Source: Agarilytica sp045430345
GTDB lineage: Bacteria; Pseudomonadota; Gammaproteobacteria; Pseudomonadales; Cellvibrionaceae
Reading direction: 5' to 3'
DNA: 64,000 nt
Assembly (NCBI GenBank): GCA_045430345.1
Contig: JAILXT010000001.1
Location: forward strand, 372,001-436,000
Under the pieces are notes generated by a model. The model did not search any database and had not been told where the DNA came from. It was given only the letters and a program-made list of their open reading frames with translations. Positions 48,860 to 58,936 of this stretch are shown one piece after another. Every line of letters begins with the position of its first letter. The stretch's first letter is position 1. A program made the position numbers and the translations under genes.

Positions 48860-49192
48860 ATGCCGCTACTATCGGAATATAAACAGCATGCGGCCAGCGT
48901 TACGCATGCTGTTTATAAAGTCCCAGCTTCATATACCAGTGCCGATGGCAGAATACAAAACATGCGTATTCCTGTTCGTAAGTTATCAACACCGGAGTTT
49001 TTGGAAGAGGGGCGTGGTCCTGGGTTTGATTCTGGCATGTCGGCATTACAAACATATCTTCGCATTGACGAAAAGGATATAGCTGTCGTAAACCGGGGAG
49101 ATTCGTTCAAAATTGAAGAAACTGTTTACGTTGTTGACCTGCTTGAAACGAAACGTCAGGGCTTTCATTACGCGCGGGCTATCGAGAGATGA
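48860..49192 (+). CDS. Putative head-tail joining protein, FII-like
   Basis: 110 residues. Size and place between capsid and gpZ genes match lambda FII, which attaches the tail. The C-terminal half (IAVVNRGDSFKIEETVYVVDLLE) fits the FII beta-barrel. Call rests mainly on gene order. Confidence 0.65.
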   Translation: MPLLSEYKQHAASVTHAVYKVPASYTSADGRIQNMRIPVRKLSTPEFLEEGRGPGFDSGMSALQTYLRIDEKDIAVVNRGDSFKIEETVYVVDLLETKRQGFHYARAIER

Positions 49193-49821
49193 CCGCATTG
49201 GTCGGTGAAGCCCGTGGCCTAGAAAATTTCCAAGCTAGACTCTCGTTTTTCCCAAAGGTTGCTGCTCGGTCGGCAAAGCTCGCCGTAAACGATACGTTAC
49301 GTTGGGCGAGGGTTAAGGCTAGCAAGGAAGTGCGATCACAAATAAATCTAACAGCGTCGTATCTCAATCAGACAAACCGCTTATTTGTAAGTAGGTTTGC
49401 GTCTGATAACCGGCTGTCGGGGGTACTGTCAGCAAGACGAAGGCCTACACAGCTCGCTCAGTTTTCAGCAAAGCAACGCGTATCCCGAATACGCAACGGT
49501 CCCGCGCAGCGTAAAGGTATACGCGTAAAAGTTAAGCGTTCAGGCACAAGTAAAGTGTTACGCGGAGCGTTTTTCGTAAAGCTAAAACGCGGTAGTCAAG
49601 GCGATGGCAATGTCGGTGTTGCCGTCCGCAGTACGGACGGGCTTAACCTACGGAATGCAGGTGTTTCGTCAGGAAAAAACCATAGCGGTTTCAGAGTCTT
49701 GTACGGTCCAAGTGTTGATCAGGTGTTTGATACTGTTCGTGAAGATCTCTCACCGGTACTAAGTGGAAGGTTGCAAACAAGATTTGACCATCATTTTTCT
49801 AGATTGCTAAAAATTAATTAA
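49189..49821 (+). CDS. Tail completion protein, GpZ-like
   Basis: 210 very basic residues. ARSAKLAVNDTLRWARVKASKEVRSQINLTASYLN matches the minor tail protein Z family, which caps the tail for head joining. It overlaps the previous gene by four bases. Confidence 0.8.
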   Translation: MTALVGEARGLENFQARLSFFPKVAARSAKLAVNDTLRWARVKASKEVRSQINLTASYLNQTNRLFVSRFASDNRLSGVLSARRRPTQLAQFSAKQRVSRIRNGPAQRKGIRVKVKRSGTSKVLRGAFFVKLKRGSQGDGNVGVAVRSTDGLNLRNAGVSSGKNHSGFRVLYGPSVDQVFDTVREDLSPVLSGRLQTRFDHHFSRLLKIN

Positions 49822-49823
49822 GT

Positions 49824-50321
49824 ATGCCTGACGATAAAAGATTGAGAATTCAGAAACAAGTAACAGATATGATCGAAAGTATTTCTGTTGCGAATGGTTT
49901 CAGCCATGAATTAAACGGGCAGGTGTACCGTGGTCGTACCGCATTCTCTAAAGAGGATGACATGCCGGTCGTCACCATTTTGGAAAGGCCTGCGTTTGAT
50001 AGTGAGCCGCAGTATGTCGGTTCAGCCGACCAAAGAAAAACTGTGTGGGAGCTAATTGTTCAAGGTTTCACTGCCGTAGAAGACCATAACAACCCAACCG
50101 ATAGAGCTTATGAATTACTGGCAGATATCCGTTTGGCTCTGAGTAGCGTGTTATCTCCTCATAGCCCAAATTACTCTTTTTCACATGAAAGGCTCAGTAA
50201 AATTTCAATTGGTAGTGGACATGTGCTTCCCCCTGAGCCTGAAAAGGCGATGTATCACGCTACATGCATGCTTATGCTGTCCTTTGAATTCCCCGAAAAA
50301 ATTAGCGCGCCCTATGCGTAA
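49824..50321 (+). CDS. Tail terminator, GpU-like
   Basis: 165 residues, two bases after gpZ. YELLADIRLALSSVL and the overall size fit minor tail protein U, which stops tail-tube growth at the right length. Supported mostly by order. Confidence 0.7.
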   Translation: MPDDKRLRIQKQVTDMIESISVANGFSHELNGQVYRGRTAFSKEDDMPVVTILERPAFDSEPQYVGSADQRKTVWELIVQGFTAVEDHNNPTDRAYELLADIRLALSSVLSPHSPNYSFSHERLSKISIGSGHVLPPEPEKAMYHATCMLMLSFEFPEKISAPYA

Positions 50322-50347
50322 ATTACAACTTAAACGAGGTTAGTTAT

Positions 50348-51121
50348 ATGCCAACAGAAACAAATTACATGTTAGGCGCAGGAAAAATACTTCTTGCTGA
50401 ACGTGTTTCCGGTACGCTAGGAAATTATAAGTATGTCGGCGAATCACCGTCGCTTTCGGTTTCGGCTTCTTCTGAGACAAAACCACTGTTCAGCTCAGAC
50501 AGAGCGGTTAAACGAAAAATTAGAAACCCGATCACTCAAGTTGACTATTCGGCTAGTTTTTCAGCGAGCAATATATCGAATGCGAATCTTGCAAAATTCT
50601 TCTTGGGTGAAATTTCTAGCGTTTCTCAGCCGTTAACTTCGGTTACCGATGAAAGCCATACGGTTGACCAGGGTGATTTTATTCGCCTTGGCGTTACAAC
50701 TGCCAACAAAACAGGCGTTCGAAATGTTTCTAACGTTGTTGTTACAAATACTGGAGATACTGTCACTTATGCGATTGATACTGATTATAGGTTAACTCCA
50801 GAAAACGGTGTAATAGAAATAGTCGATGGCGGTGCGATCGCAGCAGCATCAGCAGAAGAGATACTGGTCGATTATGACATTGCGGCGGAGTCTCGCGAAC
50901 AGGTGCTATCCAAAGGAAGACCCTTTGAGGGAGCGATGTTGTATATCGCAGATAATACCGACGGCACAAATAAAGATTTAAGCTTTCCTTCAATTATTCT
51001 ATCTCCAAATGGAGAGTTTTCTTTGAAGGGCGACGACTGGGCGAGTATTCCGTTTTCATGTGAAATATTGGAACTCGATGATCAAACTGAAGCCGTCATT
51101 CTAGACTCACCTAGCTCATAA
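50348..51121 (+). CDS. Major tail (tube) protein, GpV-like
   Basis: 257 residues, MPTETNYMLGAGKILLAERVSGTLGNYKYVGESPSLSVSASSETKPLFSSD.... The pattern is typical of siphophage tube proteins, with an added loop domain (VNNVVVTNTGDTVTYAIDTDYRLT-like region). It forms the tail tube around the tape measure. RBS AACGAGG. Confidence 0.85.
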   Translation: MPTETNYMLGAGKILLAERVSGTLGNYKYVGESPSLSVSASSETKPLFSSDRAVKRKIRNPITQVDYSASFSASNISNANLAKFFLGEISSVSQPLTSVTDESHTVDQGDFIRLGVTTANKTGVRNVSNVVVTNTGDTVTYAIDTDYRLTPENGVIEIVDGGAIAAASAEEILVDYDIAAESREQVLSKGRPFEGAMLYIADNTDGTNKDLSFPSIILSPNGEFSLKGDDWASIPFSCEILELDDQTEAVILDSPSS

Positions 51122-51130
51122 GGAGTCCCC

Positions 51131-51541
51131 ATGCCGTTAAAAGATATTGAAATACCAACCAAAGACGTACCTGTGGGGACGTCCTCGTTTTCTGTATCTC
51201 CCATTACGATTGAACGACTTACTTTACTTTTACAAGACTATTCTGTGGAACTCGAAAAAATATTTGTGGAATTTCAGTCGAACGAGAACGTCGACTTTAG
51301 TACCTTAATTGCCCATTCAGGTGGGTTTTGCGCGCGGCTAATCGCCATTTGCGCAGGTGAAGAAGATCAAATTGAAAAAGTGTCGAAATTACCAATCCCG
51401 GTACAGGTCGAGGCATTACAGTCAATCTTTGACGTGTCCTTCGGGGCGTACGGCGGTGTAAAAAAGTTCTGTTCCCTGTTGGTTGGTGTGATGCAGGGAG
51501 CTGTCCAGACGGTCGACGAAATAAAGAGTCAAGTGAATTAA
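51131..51541 (+). CDS. Tail assembly chaperone G
   Basis: 136 residues, acidic and helical. Its place between tube and tape-measure genes is that of lambda G. A canonical slippery heptamer A AAA AAG at 51460-51466 in the zero frame allows a -1 shift into the overlapping T frame, giving about 216 residues. G and GT coat the tape measure during tail assembly and are absent from the virion. Confidence 0.87.
   Translation: MPLKDIEIPTKDVPVGTSSFSVSPITIERLTLLLQDYSVELEKIFVEFQSNENVDFSTLIAHSGGFCARLIAICAGEEDQIEKVSKLPIPVQVEALQSIFDVSFGAYGGVKKFCSLLVGVMQGAVQTVDEIKSQVN
51460..51466 (+). promoter_or_regulatory. Programmed -1 ribosomal frameshift site (G to GT)
   Basis: A_AAA_AAG is in phase with gene G (codons GTA AAA AAG). 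The -1 frame is open from here through 51780. This is the strongest class of slippery heptamer in gammaproteobacteria (as in dnaX), and G/GT frameshifting is conserved in siphophages. Confidence 0.85.
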
Positions 51542-51780
51542 CTTTTGGACGATGGGTGAATGGACTCTACAGTGAGGCAAGCTTACTGTTGGCCCACGGG
51601 CACCCCAATGCATACTCCTATCCATTAGAGCGGGTTTCATGGGAGGCTCGCCTAATCATTCAAAGAAAGAACTGTGATTTAGCTTCTCTCCTTATTTCAC
51701 AAAAACAAATGCTGATCTCCGTTTTAGCAAACGATAACGAATCCTTTGACTCAATTATAAAGAAACTCTATGAGCCGTAA
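51466..51780 (+). CDS. T portion of the frameshifted tail chaperone GT
   Basis: About 104 residues read in the -1 frame after the slip; a GTG at 51556 exists but lacks an obvious independent role. LTFGRWVNGLYSEASLLLAHGHPNAYSYPLERVSWEARLI is typical of the T domain, which binds the tube protein. Its stop overlaps the tape-measure start. Confidence 0.8.
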   Translation, partial: VLFPVGWCDAGSCPDGRRNKESSELTFGRWVNGLYSEASLLLAHGHPNAYSYPLERVSWEARLIIQRKNCDLASLLISQKQMLISVLANDNESFDSIIKKLYEP

Positions 51781-54700
51781 CTCAGACGTCAATCTGCGCA
51801 TTAGCGCTACAGATGAAAACGCAGAGAAAACGATTAATGATCTGCTGTCGTCAGTAAAAGGGTTGAAGGAAGAGTTACCAAAACTGTTCAATGGATTTAA
51901 AACGGGCGGTCAATCAGTCGAAGAGCTTGAGTCTGAGATAAAGCAATTAAACACCGCCCTAAATGGTGTTAAGTCTAACGACAAGCTTATCAAGTCGTTC
52001 TCAGACCAGAATTTAAAACTACGCGCTCTGAAAAGTGAGTACAAGGGTGCGCGAGAAGAGTTTGATAAGCTCAAACAGTCTTTGGCCGAACAGGGATCTT
52101 CGGCTAGCCCTGGTTTAACTAGAACAGCACAATCAGCCAATAGAGCTGCACAAGCAGTTGAGCGTCAGCGGCGCATTGTATCAAAGCTTAGAGGGGATCT
52201 CGATAAAGCAGGTATAGGTTCACGTAAATTACGGGAACAGCAGGGCAAGCTAACGCAGAGCAGTACGACGCTTACAAATAGGTTAATTAAAGCACGAACG
52301 TCGCTTGATCAACTTTCGGTATCGCAAAATAGGAATTCAGTAGAGGCACGGAAATCAAAATCTTCATTTCGTGCATTGGCTGGGGAGATAAAGTTACTAG
52401 TCGGTGCTTATGTTGGACTTTTGGGTATACAACGATCGATATCGGGATCAGTCAACACGGCGGATAGTTTTACCCGATTGAGTGCGCAGCTAGCGTTGGT
52501 GACCAAAGAGGGTGAGCGCGTCGAAGATACCTATGCGGGGATCCTATCGATCGCACAAGAAACGCGGACGGAAATTGAGCCGACGGTTGAGCTTTATGCT
52601 CGCCTAAGTCGAAATACCAAAGAATTGAATTTGTCGAGTGGGGACTTACAGCAAGTAACTGAAACCCTCTCCAAATCATTTAAAGTAAGCGGTGCGACGA
52701 GCGAAGAAGCCAGTAGCTCAGTAATACAATTTTCCCAAGCGTTGGCGCGAGGGCAGTTACGCGGTGATGAGTTCAATAGCGTCGCTGAGCAAGGGCCTAG
52801 GTTAATGCAGGCACTCGCGGCGTCATTAGACGTCACACAGGGTGAATTGCGCGAACTAGCTGAAGAGGGAGCATTGACCTCGGACGTTGTTGTGTCAGCG
52901 CTACTCGACCAGTCGAGTGTAATTGATGAGGAGTTTTCTAAGTTACCAAAAACCGTTAGCGATGCGGGCGTTCAAATAAAGAATGCACTGTTTGATACCT
53001 TTGGTCGTAGTAATACCGCCCCATTAATTGAGTCACTCGACGAACTTAGAGAAAAAATTCAGTCAGATGAATTTAGGGAAGGGTTGACCGAAATTGGTAG
53101 TTTACTCATCAGTGTTTTTTCTTCTGCGGTCGATGTGGTGATCTTCCTCGGAAATAATATTGAAGTTGTGACCGGATTGATTGCAAGCTTTGCCGCAGTC
53201 AAAGTGTTCACGACGGTGTTCACCTGGTCAAAGTCAATTAGATCGCTTGCCACCGCATTCGGTGTTCTTGTGCCGAATATGGCGGCATCAATCGCGCTAA
53301 TAAAGGTCATCGGGGTAAGGGCTCTGGCTCTCGCTGGCCCGATCGGATTGGTTGCGACGGCGGTATTTACGCTCGTAGGCGCCTTTGCCAGAGCGGACAC
53401 TCCGATGGATGCGTATGCGGAACGACTGGGGAAAATTAAACGAGAAATAGATGATTTTGACACCCAGTCCATCAGTGAAAAGATCAAATCAACTACATCG
53501 GATATTGAGAAAGAAACAGTTAAGCTCGCTCTTCTGACCGAAAGGCTGAATGACATTAACGGGGGCGGACGCTCGCGGAATGCATCTAGAGTGGTAGTAA
53601 AAAAGGAAATCACGCTTCAGAAGGAACGGCTAGAAAATCTGCGTGAGGAGTTATCTTTACTCAACGATCGTAACGATGTATTAAACGAAAGTAATAAAGG
53701 CATAGACAGTAACACTAAGCTTAAACTAAAGATTAGCGCCGACTTAAGTGGTGTTGCTTCTGAGCTAGAAAAACTTAGGGATAAAGAACTAGAGTTTACA
53801 GAGAATTCTGCGGAAAGTGTTGAAGAGCGATTTTCAATTATTCAGAAAAAATACGCGAACCTTCGAAATAACCTAGAAAAACTCGGTGGCGAAACAGGAG
53901 CTAAAGGTATCGCTACGCTCGATGAATTCTTGTTGGCGAAGCGAGTTGAGATTGAGCGAGAGTTTGAGAAAGAGGTGAAGAAATCCGCTTACAGGCGAGC
54001 CAAGGCATTGCAGGAGGTCAACGAGAAAATCGCAGCGCAGGAAGCGACAACACTGACGCTACGACTTGGGCGCATCCAATCTGAGTATGCCTCTCTTATT
54101 ACTGAATTGAGGCGAGCTGGAGATCAAGAAGGGTTAAGTACGGTACAGAGATTAGTTTCGCTGGAGCAAACAGATGAAGTCAAATCGTACGTGCAGGAGC
54201 AAGTGCGCGACATCGAGGAATCATTAACTGACTCTCAAGTTACGTCAACGGACGAACGGTTAGCGATAATTCGCAGTAGGTATGAAGCGCTATTTGCGGA
54301 AATAGATGGATTAGCAGATGCGTCAACCGTAGCGAGTATTGAGCAGACAAGAGATGCGCTTGTTCTCTCTGACATAGAGCAGCGAATCAACGACCAGCTT
54401 TCCCTACGTGCAGACATTCTAAGTGCGATTCAGGCAGAAAACGAAGCGGGATTACTCACGCAAACGGAAGCACAAACGCGAATTTCCGAATTTAATGCAG
54501 CGACACTCCCTGAGCTCCAGGAAATGGTGAACAAGGCCATGGAGTTTGCGGAAGCAATGGGTAACGACGCATTGATTGCTACGCTACAGCGATACCGAGC
54601 CGAGTTAACGCAAGTCAATCAGACGCTGTTGATTACGGAGCAACAGGTAAATACGACATTTGCTAATAGTTTTGTGAGTGCCTTTGACTCTTTTGTGGAT

Positions 54701-55177
54701 GGGACTAAGAATGCTAAAGATGCATTTCGAGATTTTGCATCTGACTTTTTACGGCAAATCGCGCGAATGATCATACAGCAGGCCGTACTCAATGCGTTGA
54801 AGAACTCTAGCTTTGGGGGAGCCGTATCTGGAGGCGTTAATTCCAGTGTCAATCATACAGGCGGAATAGTGGGGCAAACACACACCCGCCGATTCGTTCC
54901 TGCGGAATTATTCCAAAACGCGGTTAAGTACCACACCGGCGGGATCTCAGGACTAAAACCTGATGAGGTTCCGACCATCACTAGAAAAGGTGAAGAGATT
55001 CTCACTGAGAACGACCCGCGGCATAGAAAAAACTTACGCAGTGATATATCAGAAGGGATGCAGTTAACAATGATTAACAATATTGATAGTGATTCCGTCG
55101 TTTCAGGTGCTTCCGGGCGGACGATTGTAAATATGATTAGAGCCAATAAATCACAAATTAAGCAGGTGTTGACGTGA
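51770..55177 (+). CDS. Tape measure protein, GpH-like
   Basis: 1135 residues. The N-terminal half is coiled coil (21-200). A tape-measure core (SGSVNTADSFTRLSAQLALVTKEGERVEDTYAGILSIAQETRTEIEPTVELYARLSRNT) follows, then hydrophobic segments around 470-540, more coiled coil, and a C-terminal region (DSFVDGTKNAKDAFRDFASDFLRQIARMIIQQAVLNAL) typical of lambda-type tails. Its length sets tail length, roughly 170 nm by the usual 1.5 angstrom per residue rule. Confidence 0.93.
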   Translation: MSRNSDVNLRISATDENAEKTINDLLSSVKGLKEELPKLFNGFKTGGQSVEELESEIKQLNTALNGVKSNDKLIKSFSDQNLKLRALKSEYKGAREEFDKLKQSLAEQGSSASPGLTRTAQSANRAAQAVERQRRIVSKLRGDLDKAGIGSRKLREQQGKLTQSSTTLTNRLIKARTSLDQLSVSQNRNSVEARKSKSSFRALAGEIKLLVGAYVGLLGIQRSISGSVNTADSFTRLSAQLALVTKEGERVEDTYAGILSIAQETRTEIEPTVELYARLSRNTKELNLSSGDLQQVTETLSKSFKVSGATSEEASSSVIQFSQALARGQLRGDEFNSVAEQGPRLMQALAASLDVTQGELRELAEEGALTSDVVVSALLDQSSVIDEEFSKLPKTVSDAGVQIKNALFDTFGRSNTAPLIESLDELREKIQSDEFREGLTEIGSLLISVFSSAVDVVIFLGNNIEVVTGLIASFAAVKVFTTVFTWSKSIRSLATAFGVLVPNMAASIALIKVIGVRALALAGPIGLVATAVFTLVGAFARADTPMDAYAERLGKIKREIDDFDTQSISEKIKSTTSDIEKETVKLALLTERLNDINGGGRSRNASRVVVKKEITLQKERLENLREELSLLNDRNDVLNESNKGIDSNTKLKLKISADLSGVASELEKLRDKELEFTENSAESVEERFSIIQKKYANLRNNLEKLGGETGAKGIATLDEFLLAKRVEIEREFEKEVKKSAYRRAKALQEVNEKIAAQEATTLTLRLGRIQSEYASLITELRRAGDQEGLSTVQRLVSLEQTDEVKSYVQEQVRDIEESLTDSQVTSTDERLAIIRSRYEALFAEIDGLADASTVASIEQTRDALVLSDIEQRINDQLSLRADILSAIQAENEAGLLTQTEAQTRISEFNAATLPELQEMVNKAMEFAEAMGNDALIATLQRYRAELTQVNQTLLITEQQVNTTFANSFVSAFDSFVDGTKNAKDAFRDFASDFLRQIARMIIQQAVLNALKNSSFGGAVSGGVNSSVNHTGGIVGQTHTRRFVPAELFQNAVKYHTGGISGLKPDEVPTITRKGEEILTENDPRHRKNLRSDISEGMQLTMINNIDSDSVVSGASGRTIVNMIRANKSQIKQVLT

Positions 55178-56301
55178 CAGTAGAGGTTGGGATTGCAGCA
55201 GGCTATAGCGATTTAAAGAATCGTTTGGTTTCGTTTTTGACGTCGAACTCTGAATTAGTTGCGAATGGACAAGAGTGGGAGTTATTAGGTTCTGACGATA
55301 CGGTTTCGTTCTTAAGAGGTCAGGGGCTTGGCGGTACGGATAATATTTTTGTAAATGTTTGGACTGGCGAGAACAGTTCTCAGGACTATTATTATCTAGG
55401 GTTGAATGGCGCCCGAGGCTATAACTCCTTGGCCTCAGTTGAATTGCAACCGGGGGTTAGCCCCTCAGCGTACATGCATTCATTTAACACCGCTATTCCG
55501 TATTGGTTTATTGCGAACGGTAGGAGATTTATCGTACTTTCGAAAGTATCAACTACCTACCACTGTATGTACGCTGGTTATTTCTTGCCGGCTTTCACAC
55601 CCAATGAATATCCCGAACCTTTGTATATTGCCGGTAATACATCTTCTGTCACGCACAGGTGGTCAAGTAACTATGGAGATGATGGGAATTTCTTCCAGCC
55701 GGGAGATGGGTGTGCGTACTTATTACATCGAGACGGGAGTTGGTCCGAAGTCAGAAATCACTCGGGGGGTAACACGGTATACCACTGGCAAAACGCATCC
55801 GGTGTGAATGTGTACCCCTGGTATAACTATAGGGATACGCGGACCAACATAGACGGGTCATATCTTACGCACCCAGCAGCATTAGTCGGCAATTTAGCCG
55901 GCGGAAATTTATGGGGGTATTTGGATGGTGTTAAATGGATTTCAGGTTTCGCAAACGCGTCAGAAAATCTTTTTGCAGAAGTTGATCCCGTGTTTTACTC
56001 AGGCACTGGTACCGGTCGAATGCGGGGTGTTTCTGCCGAGAATTCTGCAGAGACGGAAACGTGGACAGTAACAGCCACAAGCACAAGTGAGTTCACTGTT
56101 AGTGGCTCTGTTTCTGGCGGACAAGCTAATGCGGATGTAAACGTACCTTACGATAACGGTTCAATTTCCTTTGAAATTGTCGCGGGTCAGACCCCTTATC
56201 AGCTTGGCGATCAATACATAATTACAGCAGCCCGATTTATTGTCATTCCTGACATTTATCGTTCAAATCGTTGGGATTATGCTGCGATCAGGTTGGAGTA
56301 A
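55174..56301 (+). CDS. Tail-associated protein of unknown function
   Basis: 375 residues directly after the tape measure (4-bp overlap). The N terminus (YSDLKNRLVSFLTSNSELVANGQEWELL) recurs in phage and GTA-like tail-tip proteins. The middle is Gly/Tyr/Trp-rich, and the end carries a beta domain (TWTVTATSTSEFTVSGSVSG). No named family recognised; a tail tip or adhesion component is likely. Confidence 0.65.
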   Translation: MTVEVGIAAGYSDLKNRLVSFLTSNSELVANGQEWELLGSDDTVSFLRGQGLGGTDNIFVNVWTGENSSQDYYYLGLNGARGYNSLASVELQPGVSPSAYMHSFNTAIPYWFIANGRRFIVLSKVSTTYHCMYAGYFLPAFTPNEYPEPLYIAGNTSSVTHRWSSNYGDDGNFFQPGDGCAYLLHRDGSWSEVRNHSGGNTVYHWQNASGVNVYPWYNYRDTRTNIDGSYLTHPAALVGNLAGGNLWGYLDGVKWISGFANASENLFAEVDPVFYSGTGTGRMRGVSAENSAETETWTVTATSTSEFTVSGSVSGGQANADVNVPYDNGSISFEIVAGQTPYQLGDQYIITAARFIVIPDIYRSNRWDYAAIRLE

Positions 56302-56303
56302 CC

Positions 56304-57233
56304 ATGCCTAACTTATATGAAACAGGGTCTGGTTTGACGCGGATCCAGGTTGTCGATGCCGTTTTAAACTTTGCCGAAAACACCGCGGCTTTCACTAGAC
56401 TTTCCGATTCTCCACTGGGGTTGGTTAAGTATTTACAGCTTGACGATATTGTTTATGCCTTTCGAGATGCTATGACGGAAGCGATTGAGGTGTACATTAC
56501 TTCTGACCACGAAGCCTCTGATGAATGGCTTCAAGAATCAGTACGTCTTGCTACGCCTGTTCGTTGCGATTTCTGGGATTCGCCCGGACCATATGTGAAT
56601 CATTGGATTTTTACCGATATTGAAAAGCAAGTTGTCCATGTTGTAATCGAGACAACGACAAACGTGTTTAGTCATTTTAGCTTCGGTCGAGTTGAGAGGT
56701 ATGGCGTGTACACCGGGGGCCACTACTGCACTGGCCATAAATATGACAACGCCACACGCCCATTTTCGCCAATTAGCTCCATACGGAATAAGATCCCCTG
56801 GGAGTCCGGAAGCTCGTCAGCGAATGGACAGTTCTATCATCCCATTGGCTTGGGCGGCGCTGCAGATTTCGCCAACATTGGTTCTTCAGCGAATGGTCGT
56901 CGGGCGGAAGGTACATTAGCGAGAGGGGTATCAGACACTACCTTTTTGATTTCAATGATATTTAGAAACACCCCTCAACAACTAAACGGCCAGGCTGTGG
57001 GGTTGCCCATTCAAATTTTTGTAGAGGATATAAACAATACTCTGGTCGATTTCCCGATGGGATTTGTGCCTGGGGTTCAATTAGTAAACATGGGGGATAC
57101 AATTTTACCGAAAAGCTTATTACTGTCGAACGAATGGATTGTATTCCCGCTATCCGAATTAAATGGCGATGGCACTGCGGCGCCTAATAGTTTTACACAT
57201 GGTTTAGCATACCAGTTCGTTGTTGAGGGCTAG
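56304..57233 (+). CDS. Tail-associated protein of unknown function
   Basis: 309 residues from ATG 56304, two bases after the previous stop. HWIFTDIEKQVVHVVIETTTNVFSHFSFGRVERYGVYTGGHYCTGHKY resembles a domain in phage tail proteins near BR0599-type genes. Probably part of the tail tip. No enzymatic motif seen. Confidence 0.65.
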   Translation: MPNLYETGSGLTRIQVVDAVLNFAENTAAFTRLSDSPLGLVKYLQLDDIVYAFRDAMTEAIEVYITSDHEASDEWLQESVRLATPVRCDFWDSPGPYVNHWIFTDIEKQVVHVVIETTTNVFSHFSFGRVERYGVYTGGHYCTGHKYDNATRPFSPISSIRNKIPWESGSSSANGQFYHPIGLGGAADFANIGSSANGRRAEGTLARGVSDTTFLISMIFRNTPQQLNGQAVGLPIQIFVEDINNTLVDFPMGFVPGVQLVNMGDTILPKSLLLSNEWIVFPLSELNGDGTAAPNSFTHGLAYQFVVEG

Positions 57234-57235
57234 TC

Positions 57236-58936
57236 GTGCCTTTCATCTCTGTTTCTACGCAGGCCCCCAATAGCATCGTTGCTCCAGGGGTACATAGTTA
57301 CGGGAGTTGGTCGGTCCCCCTTCTAGATCAAAATGGTTTAAGGACCGTTAGTGGAGGAGGGCAAACACCTTTTCTCGACAGATATATCGCATCCCAAGAA
57401 CCTCGTAACGTTCTGGGAGTACATCGATCAACTACACACTTTGAAAATTTCTATTTTCGTGTCCATGTCGAGCCGAGGGAAATTGATTTTGGAAATTTAC
57501 TCTCGACGGAGCAGCGTACAGTTTCAATTTGGAATGCGCACTTAACGCCCGTTCAAATTAGTAGCTTTTCGGCACCGCAGCAAGCAGGGGTGGTTGTTGT
57601 TTCAAACCCAATCGGCGTATACCCCTATACGCTTGGATTGCTGGATCAGATAGATACAGTTTTTGAAATTACAAGAGAAGGCCCACCGGTCATTAGTAGT
57701 GATGCCATATGGGTTATCCAAGGGGAACCCGTCGCAGTTAGATTTAGCGGGCTCCGTGTTGTCGTAATAACGCTGAAACCGAACTCGGGGTCGAAACATG
57801 CCCTCACGGAGCGTCTAGAATGGAAAACTGAAATTTCAACATCTTTTAATGGTAATGAAAGCCGCAACGCTCTTCGCACTAAACCGAGACTTGGTCAGAG
57901 CTTCAAGACCATTGTCGAAGCGAAAGAATTACGAAATTTTCGAAGTGTTCTATGGGGGTGGCAGAATAAGTGGTTTGGTGTTCCTGCCTGGATGCATCGG
58001 GTGGTGTTGCCGAATGGATACACGGCCGGTGACACTGTACTAAATTTTGATCCCGACTTGTTTAGCTTTTACCCAGAGGGATCCCTTATCTTGATCGGAA
58101 ACGACGGCGCGTTTGAGTCGGCTAAAATCGACAGTGTGCAAGCCGGAACGGGGGTTACATTGTCAATCCCCCTACAAAACGATTGGCCAGAAAACACATC
58201 GCTATACCCTCAGTATATCGGGCGGCTACCTCAAAAAGTGTCCCAGCGCAGTATTACGGATGGACTTGTAGAGTTTCTGTTGGATTTCAGTTTTGATTCT
58301 CATGCCCAAGCGGCGTTTAACGAATCATTGAACTTCGAGACATATCTTGGGAGTGATGTCATAGCCACTCAACCTAACTGGGCGTCCCCCATTGAAGGTG
58401 ATCACGATTTCGATTTCTCCGTGTTTGGCGACACAGGTAGTCACGAAATCGTTGAGCGGGCGGAGTCCCCGCGAATATATAGAGATTATTCGTGGTTGTT
58501 CTGTGACCGAATCAGCGCGCGACAATTTCATTCGTTCCTCGGTCGGGTAAGAGGCAGAAGGGGGGTGTTTTGGGTCCCCACATGGGAGAGTGATTTCGAG
58601 CTGGTCGAAACGGTTGGCGCGTCGAGCACGTCGTTAACAGTTAAGGATAACGGTTATGCCCGGTTTGTTGATCTAGACAGTGCACGGCGACATATATTTA
58701 TTCAGCTTGCTGATAGAACTCACCTAATGAGGCAAATTGATAGTGCAGCAATCAACATGGAAGGGGATATCTTGTTAAACATCAATGAAAGTTTGGGGCA
58801 GGTTGTTGCCGTTAGTGACGTGTTGAGGATTTCATACATGGACCGAACGCGATTCGCTTCTGATCGAATTGAGATTGGTTATTTTAATTCGAGCACGAGT
58901 GAAGTTCGCGCTCGTATAGTAGAGGTCGCAGAGTAG
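57236..58936 (+). CDS. Putative tail-tip protein with an Ig/ASH-like domain
   Basis: 566 residues from GTG. Residues about 80-180 (VEPREIDFGNLLSTEQRTVSIWNAHLTPVQISSF) look like an ASH/HYDIN-type Ig domain. The last 200 residues (RQFHSFLGRVRGRRGVFWVPTWESDFELV) resemble the distal-tail-like partner of BR0599 proteins. It overlaps the BR0599 gene start. Probably in the baseplate or tip. Confidence 0.65.
   Translation: MPFISVSTQAPNSIVAPGVHSYGSWSVPLLDQNGLRTVSGGGQTPFLDRYIASQEPRNVLGVHRSTTHFENFYFRVHVEPREIDFGNLLSTEQRTVSIWNAHLTPVQISSFSAPQQAGVVVVSNPIGVYPYTLGLLDQIDTVFEITREGPPVISSDAIWVIQGEPVAVRFSGLRVVVITLKPNSGSKHALTERLEWKTEISTSFNGNESRNALRTKPRLGQSFKTIVEAKELRNFRSVLWGWQNKWFGVPAWMHRVVLPNGYTAGDTVLNFDPDLFSFYPEGSLILIGNDGAFESAKIDSVQAGTGVTLSIPLQNDWPENTSLYPQYIGRLPQKVSQRSITDGLVEFLLDFSFDSHAQAAFNESLNFETYLGSDVIATQPNWASPIEGDHDFDFSVFGDTGSHEIVERAESPRIYRDYSWLFCDRISARQFHSFLGRVRGRRGVFWVPTWESDFELVETVGASSTSLTVKDNGYARFVDLDSARRHIFIQLADRTHLMRQIDSAAINMEGDILLNINESLGQVVAVSDVLRISYMDRTRFASDRIEIGYFNSSTSEVRARIVEVAE

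Noticed and set aside
53059..53613. 184-residue minus-strand frame within the tape measure gene
   Set aside because: Ser-rich antisense shadow of a coiled-coil coding region; no start signal.
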